Origin: UBA4416 sp046345275
GTDB taxonomy: Bacteria > Bacteroidota > Bacteroidia > B-17B0 > Aurantibacillaceae
Assembly: GCA_046345275.1 (NCBI GenBank)
Contig: JBKDJY010000001.1
Location: 1-59,637, forward strand
Reading direction: 5' to 3'
DNA length: 59,637 nucleotides
The translations under genes and the position numbers were made by a program. Positions 1 to 6,557 of the stretch are shown here, piece after piece (positions within the stretch are counted from its first letter, which is position 1; the number at the start of each line of letters is the position of its first letter). Below the pieces are notes generated by a model. It was given only the letters and a program-made list of their open reading frames with translations. It was not told the origin of the DNA and did not search any database.

Positions 1-129
1 CCTTTAAAACTTATCGTTTCTCTTTTTTTGTTTTTTTCTTTTATATTTGTCATAGCCATTGTTTTTGAGCATAAAATTATGTAGCTTTTTTAAAGACTAC
101 TCAATGTTCTTTCTCAATGGCTAATTTTA

Positions 130-936
130 TTACATGGATACTTTTAAAAAAGTTTCTTTCTCACCATTAATCAACAAATCAAATAGAAATGTTCTATATT
201 CCAAATTACTAACCTCTGTATTTTGCATGTAAAAATTTGCCAATGTGTCCTTTATTTTAGTTGTATTTGCATAAAATTTATTAGGTATATCCCAAAAGGT
301 AGCGTTATTAAGGTAAGAACGCTTACTCATTTGGTTTAATAACCAGTTCGCCATCTTCTTTTTTTGTTTTTTAGTTGCTTTTATTTCCTTTTCGGTTAGT
401 TTTGGGAAAATGTAAGCTGTATCAGAATTTTCCTGTTTGTAATGCGCTAACTGTTCATTGTTATCCTTATTGTGCATTTGGTCTGTTGATGTTATTAAAC
501 TTAATGTTTCAGGGAGTACATCAGAATTAGAAGTATTATTTATTTTACTATAACCGTTTTTATTTTTTTGTATGATGCTAATATCTTTGCTTGCTATAAT
601 TGTTTGTGGTAAAGTAGTTAAAACAGAATCTGAAGTTTTTGTATGCGCTTGCACTTTATTTGATTTTTCAATTGGTGATTGAATGCTTTGTTTATTTATA
701 AAAAACAAAGCGAAGGCAATAGTTATAATACTCGCAATAATTAAAATTATTGATTTAATATTTAATTGGTTTTTAGTTTTATTAGGAAGAATATTTTCAT
801 CCGATAATAAGTGTTGAGCAGTTAATTCCATAAGTTTTTGGTTTTTAGGGTCATTAAAATTTAAATTTAAAAAAGCTTGGTTTAGCAGGTTATCGAGCTC
901 TTTTTCTGAAATATTATGATTGTTTTTACGTAACAT
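130..936 (-). CDS. single-pass membrane protein paired with a sigma factor (anti-sigma-like)
   Basis: Unnamed 268-residue protein. Residues about 1-60 are cytoplasmic-looking and charged, residues about 62-82 (IKSIILIIASIITIAF) form one membrane helix, and the rest is polar and Lys/Asn-rich. Its ATG lies inside the end of the upstream sigma-factor gene (11-bp overlap), so the two are translationally coupled; sigma plus single-pass partner is the usual sigma/anti-sigma arrangement. No zinc-binding HxxxCxxC motif is visible, so the anti-sigma role is inferred from context only. The last 30 residues contain TEVSNLEYRTFLFDLL, which resembles the opening of SUMF1/formylglycine-generating-enzyme-like domains (as in GldJ/GldK), and then the frame stops. 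That suggests a C-terminal truncation. Existence of the gene is likely; function is uncertain. Confidence 0.7.
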   Translation of the reverse strand: MLRKNNHNISEKELDNLLNQAFLNLNFNDPKNQKLMELTAQHLLSDENILPNKTKNQLNIKSIILIIASIITIAFALFFINKQSIQSPIEKSNKVQAHTKTSDSVLTTLPQTIIASKDISIIQKNKNGYSKINNTSNSDVLPETLSLITSTDQMHNKDNNEQLAHYKQENSDTAYIFPKLTEKEIKATKKQKKKMANWLLNQMSKRSYLNNATFWDIPNKFYANTTKIKDTLANFYMQNTEVSNLEYRTFLFDLLINGEKETFLKVSM

Positions 937-1501
937 TTTCTGTTGAATTTAAGGTTTGTAATTTGGCGTTTATATTTTCCTCCAATTGTTTTTTTAGTCG
1001 TGCATAATAAACTTTAAGTTGATTTTCGGGTTTGTTAATGTATTTTGAAATTTCAACATATGGTACATCTTGCCCTCTCATCAAGAGCAGAATTCGCTGC
1101 CAATCTTGCAATTGATCCAACTCTAATTTTAATAATTCAAGTGGTATATTTTTAGGTAGCGTTTGATCTGTTTCTTTATCAGTAAAATACTCTTGTAACT
1201 CCACTTCATGATTTTTATTTTCAAACGACCGATCATCTCTAAAAAAATTCCTTAAGTAATTAAGGTGGGTTTTAAATATAAATGCCTGTCGTTTATTTTC
1301 ATTTTCAAAATTATATTTTGGCTCTACCTCGGCCACCTTATAAATAGTTTTATATATAATGGCCCATGCCTCATCTTCACCAATAGAAAATTTATTGCAC
1401 GAATAACGTAATAATTTTTTCGCATAATTCGAATAAAGCCGTATAATAACTTCATCCTTTAAGTTAGCGATGATACCATATGTTTTCTTCTCGAGACTCA
1501 T
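926..1501 (-). CDS. sigma-70 family (ECF-like) RNA polymerase sigma factor
   Basis: About 191 residues from the chosen ATG. The N-terminal half has the region-2 pattern (LYSNYAKKLLRYSCNKF, then an acidic/aromatic helix and LNYLRNFFRDD). The C-terminal half has a region-4 helix-turn-helix, visible as LQDWQRILLLMRGQDVPYVE followed by ISKYINKPENQLKVYYARLK. This is the layout of small ECF-type sigma factors. An ATG 27 bp upstream at 1528 would add nine residues, but a TAnnTTTG box on the same strand ends at 1539, so a start at 1501 leaves a normal leader of about 30 nt. The stop overlaps the next gene's start. It probably activates its own operon, with the downstream membrane protein as partner; targets are unknown. 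Confidence 0.85.
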   Translation of the reverse strand: MSLEKKTYGIIANLKDEVIIRLYSNYAKKLLRYSCNKFSIGEDEAWAIIYKTIYKVAEVEPKYNFENENKRQAFIFKTHLNYLRNFFRDDRSFENKNHEVELQEYFTDKETDQTLPKNIPLELLKLELDQLQDWQRILLLMRGQDVPYVEISKYINKPENQLKVYYARLKKQLEENINAKLQTLNSTENVT

Positions 1502-1538
1502 TAATAACCTGCTTATAAAATAGAACACAATTTGGTAA

Positions 1539-1546
1539 CAAAAATA
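1539..1546 (-). promoter_or_regulatory. Bacteroidota -7 box upstream of the sigma-factor gene
   Basis: On the minus strand this reads TATTTTTG, a match to TAnnTTTG. A TTG lies 25 nt further upstream, slightly beyond the usual 17-23 nt spacer, so the -33 element is uncertain. Confidence 0.5.
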
Positions 1547-1738
1547 ACTTAGTTTTATTTTTTGAATGTAACAAGTTGACTATCAAATTAATAAGTTTTA
1601 CGATCAAAATTCATTAGGTGTCAAGTCTTTTTCTTTACTGCTTGCTTTTGATAAAAGGAAATAGAATGTATCGGTAAAAGTGAAAAATTAATACCGCAAT
1701 AAAAAAAACCGGTAACGCCTCATTTTTTTTAGAGATTA

Positions 1739-1774
1739 CAAAAAATCGCAGAACCCGTAAACCGATTTTTTGGT
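1739..1774. repeat. left imperfect direct repeat with a 10-bp hairpin
   Basis: Bases 1745-1774 match 2590-2619 at 23 of the first 28 positions (shared core ATCGnAGAACCnGT). The left copy also sits in a perfect inverted repeat, CAAAAAATCG (1739-1748) and CGATTTTTTG (1763-1772), with a 14-nt loop. It marks the left edge of the GC-rich foreign segment and abuts the stop of the small gene at 1774. Confidence 0.55.
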
Positions 1775-1959
1775 CATCCATTTGTGTTTTGAAAGGTTTC
1801 AAAATCTATATGATTATTTGTGCCGTTTCTAGGGCGGCTGTAATATTTACTTTGTTTAGGTCGTTTGCAACCTCCAGCAAGAGGGTCTTGATGGCTTCTA
1901 GCGAAATACTGCAAAAGTTCCAGTAAACGCTCATCCACCCCCACAACTAGCAATCGCAT
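1774..1959 (-). CDS. small hypothetical protein inside the foreign segment
   Basis: 61-residue open frame overlapping the 3' end of the GC-rich gene by 29 bp and stopping exactly at the left direct repeat. It is basic in the middle (GGCKRPKQSKYYSRPRNG) and starts with a hydrophobic MRLLVVGVDERLLELL. I recognise no family. The overlap with an independent gene's end and the drop in GC content through it leave open that it is a chance frame. It is reported because it fills the rest of the segment between the two direct repeats and ends at one of them. Confidence 0.25.
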   Translation of the reverse strand: MRLLVVGVDERLLELLQYFARSHQDPLAGGCKRPKQSKYYSRPRNGTNNHIDFETFQNTNG

Positions 1960-2530
1960 ACTCCAACGCCCGGACGGCGTCCGCGTCTGTCTCGTTAGAC
2001 GCTGCCTCCGAAAGGGCCCCTAAAAGCTCTGGGGTTTTCGCCAACGAAGCGGCGGTGGCTGCGGCGACTTTTACTCGAACATCCGGAACACGAAGCGCCA
2101 CTTTCAGTATATCGAGGTCGTCTGCGTTGACAGGCCGCCCAGTTGCGACCATCAACAGGACGAGTGATCCCGGCCATACTTCGGGCGTTCGTCCCCGTTC
2201 TCGCAACACCTCCAACGGGCAGACGGGGAGCACCTGCGAGACCAACTTACGAAGGGCGACGAGGTCGGCCGGACGTTCCGTTGTTATCCGGACCCAGGCG
2301 GCACCGAATTCGCGATCCGAGTTCAGGCGCACGGAACGGGTTGAACCGCCAGATGCTCTCCATCCCATGGCCTCAGAGGTCCCGTCGCCGCCTAGGGAGC
2401 CTTGGGCGTCGAGGTTCACTAGGGGCGAGGTGAGCGCCTCCCCGAGCCGCTGTTCCGCCAGTTGCAAATCCTGTTGGGGGTCCAGGACGAGTAACACTTT
2501 GTAACCACGATTTAATTTTGCAACCATCAT
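1931..2530 (-). CDS. GC-rich foreign gene, HEAT-like C-terminus, unknown function
   Basis: 199-residue protein, clearly unlike its surroundings in base composition: GC-rich codons (GCG, CTG, CGC, GAC) dominate from about residue 13 on, whereas the first dozen codons are AT-rich. The C-terminal 70 residues alternate Ala/Leu/Val in a way that resembles one or two HEAT-type helical repeats (DVRVKVAAATAASLAKTPEL, then DADAVRALEYAI). The middle has a conserved-looking VWPGSLVLLMVATGRP. No signal peptide, membrane helix or catalytic motif is visible, and I do not recognise the family. On the coding strand it lies between two direct repeats about 845 bp apart. Composition and flanks suggest horizontal acquisition from a high-GC donor; contamination or chimeric assembly cannot be excluded. 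Confidence 0.55.
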   Translation of the reverse strand: MMVAKLNRGYKVLLVLDPQQDLQLAEQRLGEALTSPLVNLDAQGSLGGDGTSEAMGWRASGGSTRSVRLNSDREFGAAWVRITTERPADLVALRKLVSQVLPVCPLEVLRERGRTPEVWPGSLVLLMVATGRPVNADDLDILKVALRVPDVRVKVAAATAASLAKTPELLGALSEAASNETDADAVRALEYAIASCGGG

Positions 2531-2553
2531 ATTATCCGCATTTTTATTAGGTG

Positions 2554-2619
2554 GGTTCTAAAAATTCATTTTTATAGATTTGAATAAAGATCGTAGAACC
2601 GGTTAACTGTTTTTTTGTA
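2554..2619. repeat. right direct repeat and nested dyad at the edge of the foreign segment
   Basis: 2590-2619 is the right copy of the direct repeat at 1745-1774. Just inside it lies a two-tier dyad: outer arms GGTTCTA (2554-2560) and TAGAACC (2594-2600), inner arms ATTCA (2564-2568) and TGAAT (2581-2585). The outer right arm is part of the direct repeat. The architecture recalls a recombination site, but it matches no consensus I know. Confidence 0.5.
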
Positions 2620-2630
2620 GTATATTTTTT

Positions 2631-2818
2631 TTAAATATTATTTGTGGTTTGATGTAGTTTAATTTTAAAGAAAGGTGTCCACCCCAATAAATATCCTTTC
2701 CAGTCTATTGCTTATCGCGACCATTTCCACAAATTAAAAGGTCGGTATGTTTTACAATTTTGCCTTCTTTAAATTCAAAATTAGCGGTTTTTTTGCAAAC
2801 AATAATTGCTGATGTTTT
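2631..2818 (-). pseudogene. decayed 3' end of a SnoaL/NTF2-like protein gene
   Basis: Minus-strand translation of 2818-2741 gives TANFEFKEGKIVKHTD in one frame. After a frameshift at about 2739, 2738-2631 continues FNLWKWSR, a TAA stop at 2712-2714, then AIDWKGYLLGWTPFF and a terminal stop. Together these match the C-terminal signature of Bacteroidota NTF2-like proteins (FEF-GKI-HTD, then W-WSR, then GW-P), from memory of the family. One frameshift plus one internal stop, and no room for the N-terminal half before gatB, make this a remnant. It lies 11 bp from the right direct repeat. Confidence 0.6.
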
Positions 2819-2837
2819 CTAAAAACATTTTAAAAAA

Positions 2838-4289
2838 TTATTTTTCCAATGATTCTTTTACGAGTTGATTAGCCATTTTTGGATCAGCTTTGCCTTTGCC
2901 TAACTTCATCACTTCCCCAACAAATAATCCTAATAAACTTACTTTCCCTTTTTTGTATTCAATAATTTTTTCTGGATATTTTGCCAATGCTTGATTTACT
3001 AATTCTTGTAATGCACTATTATCATTGCTTTGTAAGATGTCTAAACGTTTTGCGATGCTTAAAGGTGTTTCATTCGGATGGAGAACTAACTCGGGAAATA
3101 ATTTTTGATTAGCAATGGCGTAACTTATTTTTCCGTCATCAATTAATGAAATAATTTCGGCAATGGATTTTGGTAATACGTTAAATTTATCAATGGTTAC
3201 TGCATTTTCATTTAGGTATGATTTAATACTTCCCATTATCCAATTAGCGGCCGCCTTATGATTTTTGGTAAAAGAAACCAATTCGTTAAAATATAAAGCA
3301 ATTGCTTTAATTTCAATTAGATTGTTGGCATCATATTCTGATAAACCATATTCATTGGTGTACCTCACAAACAAATGGCTTGGTAATTCAGGCATATTTT
3401 CTTTAATCTCATTTATATAATTTTGATTAATGATGATGGGTTGTAAATCGGGTTCAGGAAAATATCGGTAATCGTTGGCATTTTCTTTGCTTCTAAGTGA
3501 AAAAGTTGAGCCGTTAATGGCGTCGAAACTGCGCGTTTCTCCTGCTATTTGATGGCCGGTTTCTAATAATTCTATTTGTCGTTTAATTTCAAAATCAATT
3601 GCGCGTTGAACATTTCTAAAAGAGTTCATGTTTTTTACTTCAACTTTTTTTCCATATTCTTTAGCATCTGTAAGCATTACCGAAATATTTGCATCACAAC
3701 GCAAAGAACCTTCTTCCATATTTCCATCACAAATATCTAGGTATCGAACCAATTTTCGAACTTCATTCAAATAAATATATGCGTCTTCTCCACCTGTAAA
3801 ATCAGGCTCTGTAACAATTTCTAACAAAGGGGTTCCAGCTCTATTTAAATCCACTAAAGTTTCAAAAGGATCTGCATCATGCAAACTTTTACCTGCATCT
3901 TCTTCCAAATGGATACGCGTTAAATTTATTTTTTTAGTGCTACCATCTTTCAACTTAATATTTAACCAGCCGCCACTACATATTGGCGTTTTATCTTGTG
4001 TTATTTGATAGCCTTTTGGTAAATCAGCATAAAAATAATTTTTTCTGGCAAATTGATTCTCTTCTCGAATATGACAATTCATTGCTAAACCGAGTTTTAC
4101 AGCATATTCGACCGCTCTTCTATTTACCTTTGGTAAAGTTCCTGGATGACCTAAAGTAATCACACTTACATTTGAATTTGGTAAAGCGCCATATTCCGCA
4201 ACATCATTGCTGTACATTTTTGATTTAGTAGATAATTGAATGTGGCATTCTAATCCTATTACGGCCTTGTATTTATTATAAATATTCAT
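2838..4289 (-). CDS. gatB: aspartyl/glutamyl-tRNA amidotransferase subunit B
   Basis: 483 residues, the usual GatB length. GatB is the tRNA-binding kinase/transamidation subunit of GatCAB, which converts Glu-tRNA(Gln) and Asp-tRNA(Asn) to the amidated forms in the cytosol. Family signatures are visible: AVIGLECHIQLSTKSKMYS near the N-terminus, FARKNYFYADLPKGYQI, and EEDAGKSLHDA, followed by RAGTPLLEIVTEPD and the EGSLRCDANIS block. The C-terminal YqeY-like tail runs to GKADPKMANQLVKESLEK. gatA and gatC are not in the window, so the complex is encoded at several loci, as is common in this phylum. The ATG at 4289 gives the expected N-terminus. Confidence 0.97.
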   Translation of the reverse strand: MNIYNKYKAVIGLECHIQLSTKSKMYSNDVAEYGALPNSNVSVITLGHPGTLPKVNRRAVEYAVKLGLAMNCHIREENQFARKNYFYADLPKGYQITQDKTPICSGGWLNIKLKDGSTKKINLTRIHLEEDAGKSLHDADPFETLVDLNRAGTPLLEIVTEPDFTGGEDAYIYLNEVRKLVRYLDICDGNMEEGSLRCDANISVMLTDAKEYGKKVEVKNMNSFRNVQRAIDFEIKRQIELLETGHQIAGETRSFDAINGSTFSLRSKENANDYRYFPEPDLQPIIINQNYINEIKENMPELPSHLFVRYTNEYGLSEYDANNLIEIKAIALYFNELVSFTKNHKAAANWIMGSIKSYLNENAVTIDKFNVLPKSIAEIISLIDDGKISYAIANQKLFPELVLHPNETPLSIAKRLDILQSNDNSALQELVNQALAKYPEKIIEYKKGKVSLLGLFVGEVMKLGKGKADPKMANQLVKESLEK

Positions 4290-4323
4290 TTGTAGATTTT
4301 ATTATTTTAAATAATTCTTTTAA

Positions 4324-4823
4324 TCATTTTAAATCAGCATTATCAAGCTTTGTATGAGCTGTTAAAATATCATTTTCATTTAGCATTGCAATCTTTTCCT
4401 CAGTCAATTTTACAGTTTTATTTTCTATTGAACTATTGTTAACTATTTGAAAAAGTGAAGGCAAAAAATCTTTATTGCTACCTGTCATTATTTTTTTCAA
4501 TAATGCCGTTTCTTATTTGAACGGTATTAGTCATGTTTAAAACACCTTTCGCTAAAGATATAAAATTTTTATAAGTTAGATAAGCTATCTTCATTAATCC
4601 ACATTGATTAAATTCATGGTGAATTGCTCTTGAGCAGAGCTCGATTCCGATTCATCCAGTTCAGATGTTATCATATTATTTGTTTCCGCGAAGATAATTC
4701 ATCTTTCGAAAAGCCATTTAATTCTTTGAAATTTAACAATTGAGTAAGGTGAAGCAAAACTAAAAATGATTCTCCAACTCGTCCTTTTTTGTAAAAAATA
4801 AATCGCTCGATAATTTGTTGTAA
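4324..4823 (-). pseudogene. chain of short overlapping frames in the gatB-Nudix gap, probably a decayed gene or genes
   Basis: The 563-bp gap between gatB and the Nudix gene holds four minus-strand frames in a row. The first (4823-4671) has no start codon and reads YKKGRVGESFLVLLHLTQLL in its middle. The second, 26 codons from 4674, overlaps the first by ATGA. The third, 38 codons from 4594, overlaps the second by TAATG. The fourth (4488-4324, 54 codons, starting MTGSNKDFLPSLFQ) overlaps the end of the third. Amino-acid content of the first and last looks protein-like. The absence of a start in the first and the constant frame changes suggest decay. No family recognised. Confidence 0.3.
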
Positions 4824-4852
4824 GCTAAATTAGTATGTCTTTTTGAAAGGCT

Positions 4853-5287
4853 TTATTTTTCAAGCATTTCGGCAACATGTTTATCAATGATAAAGGTGAA
4901 ATCATTTTCTGATATATTGTTTAAGGGAAGCCAGCGAACGGATTGTTCTCCTTCTTTATTCTCTTTAAAATCAAATTTTTTCTCCGAAATTTTGAAATTC
5001 AAATTACCCAATGGTTTTACCAAATAATAGATGCTGATTAATTGGCTTTGCTTACTAAATGCAGAGTTTACAAAAAAATCGGTTGTAAAATAATGCGAAA
5101 TAATTTCTATATCTAAATTTAATTCTTCTTTAAATTCTCGTATTAAACAATCTTTTGTGCCTTCTCCATATTCAAGACCACCACCAGGGAATTTAGTGAT
5201 GAAATTACCTTTGATGTATTCATCGGATATCAACACTTTTTGATCTTGAATTAAAATGCCGTAAACCCTTACGTTTAAGTTTTTCAT
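4853..5287 (-). CDS. Nudix hydrolase
   Basis: 144 residues, a single Nudix domain. The Nudix box is visible at about residues 36-58: GGGLEYGEGTKDCLIREFKE, then ELNL. It carries the REx2EE metal-binding core (the usual Gly after EE is Asn here). The N-terminus, MKNLNVRVYGILIQDQKVLI, is the normal first beta strands of the fold. The protein should hydrolyse a nucleoside diphosphate linked to another moiety using Mg2+; the substrate cannot be told from sequence. It stands alone, 143 bp downstream of porQ on the same strand, with its own poorly conserved neighbourhood towards gatB. Confidence 0.92.
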   Translation of the reverse strand: MKNLNVRVYGILIQDQKVLISDEYIKGNFITKFPGGGLEYGEGTKDCLIREFKEELNLDIEIISHYFTTDFFVNSAFSKQSQLISIYYLVKPLGNLNFKISEKKFDFKENKEGEQSVRWLPLNNISENDFTFIIDKHVAEMLEK

Positions 5288-5430
5288 ACGTAGATTTTAT
5301 TTTTCTTAATCGTCATATCGGATAACCAGTTTAGTCATTTGTGTGCTTGTTTTTAGCAAACGTGGCCATTTCATTTGACAAAATTACCACATATCACAGA
5401 GAAAATTAAAATATGATGAATAGTTAACAA

Positions 5431-6501
5431 TTATTTTTTATTAAAATAATTAAAGTTGGTTGTTATACCGATTGTATGAGAATTTCCGGCAACTGCTTGT
5501 TTAAAATATCCATAGCTCAAATGGAACTTATTTATTTTTAAACCAAATCCAACAGACAAACCATTCAGTGATCTCTTATCTGGCAAAGACATTTCTTTAC
5601 TTGTTTTAAAATTATAAGCAATTCTAATATTAAAATTTTTTGTAAAAACAATTTCTGTACCAATAACAAAATGCCTTATAAATTTATCAAAGCCATTTTT
5701 AATTTTTTCATTTCTAATTTGACTCTTTGACTTTACGATGGGTTTTTTTGTAAATTGATCAATGTCTTTGCTAATGGCGTTTGGGTCAGCATAAGTTAAA
5801 TCCCATTTAAACAATTGATCGTAAAGAAGGATTAATCTAAATGGTGCTTTTGAGATTTTTTTACTGATGCCAATTTGAAAGTTTGATGGCAATTTTTCTT
5901 TCTCTCCATTTCCGGTGTAAGTTCGCCACTGCGTTCCATAATTTTTTGCTAGGATTGTGATGGTAAGATTTTTCTTTGAGTGATATGTTAATCCAATATC
6001 TACAGCATTACCAAAAGAGTAATAAGAATCATAATAAGAGTAGATGGTTTTTAAAGTTGCGCCAATTGATAAGCTACTATCTTCATTTAAAGGTTTGGCA
6101 ATACTTAAATTTAAAGCATAGTCTGATGCTTTTATAGTTCCAGTTTTTTTATCAAATTCATCTCTACCATCAATTTTCCCATAATTGAAATATTGGATGC
6201 CAGCACCAAGGGTAAAATGATTTTTAATTTGGTGTGCATACATAAAATTGCCGTAATTTAAATCAGCCACGTAATTCACATAATTGAAGGCCAATTGTTT
6301 TGACATTAATTTATTTAATAGTGCTGGATTATTGTAGGACAGATTAACGTCATTATCCCAAATGGCATTTGTGGCTCCGCCTAATGCCGAGGAACGGGCA
6401 GGAACTTGAAGATCTAAAAACCGAAATACTTTAGTGCCTCCTATTTGAGCAAATAGACTTGTAAATGATGTGATAAAAATATATAGTAATGGTTTTTTCA
6501 C
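5431..6501 (-). CDS. porQ: type IX secretion system protein PorQ
   Basis: 356 residues with a signal peptide (LLYIFITSFTSLFAQ, cleavage near residue 19) and then an outer-membrane beta-barrel of the PorV/PorQ type. The opening GGTKVFRFLDLQVPARSSAL, with GGATNAIWDNDVNLSYNNPA after it, is the PorQ/PorP-like signature. The protein ends with a strand-like stretch and an aromatic near the C-terminus, as outer-membrane proteins do. In the known system PorQ works with PorU, PorV and PorZ in processing and anchoring T9SS cargo at the cell surface. The other T9SS genes are not nearby, which is normal. The likely cargo protein at the far end of this window fits an active T9SS. Confidence 0.88.
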   Translation of the reverse strand: MKKPLLYIFITSFTSLFAQIGGTKVFRFLDLQVPARSSALGGATNAIWDNDVNLSYNNPALLNKLMSKQLAFNYVNYVADLNYGNFMYAHQIKNHFTLGAGIQYFNYGKIDGRDEFDKKTGTIKASDYALNLSIAKPLNEDSSLSIGATLKTIYSYYDSYYSFGNAVDIGLTYHSKKNLTITILAKNYGTQWRTYTGNGEKEKLPSNFQIGISKKISKAPFRLILLYDQLFKWDLTYADPNAISKDIDQFTKKPIVKSKSQIRNEKIKNGFDKFIRHFVIGTEIVFTKNFNIRIAYNFKTSKEMSLPDKRSLNGLSVGFGLKINKFHLSYGYFKQAVAGNSHTIGITTNFNYFNKK

Positions 6502-6557
6502 CTTGTATAGTTACGAAAATTCATCATATTTATTGCTTCATAAATTCAATTTAAGCG

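Noticed and set aside
2055..2504. Two long plus-strand frames (149 and 96 residues) in the GC-rich segment
   Set aside because: In GC-rich DNA stop codons are rare, so antisense frames are long by chance. Their Arg/Ser/Pro-rich content is low-complexity, whereas the minus-strand frame has balanced protein-like composition.
1739..2619. Classical integron attC sites around the foreign segment
   Set aside because: Nested dyads and direct repeats are present, but no GTTRRRY/RYYYAAC pair is found at either end and no integrase is in the window. I report repeats only.
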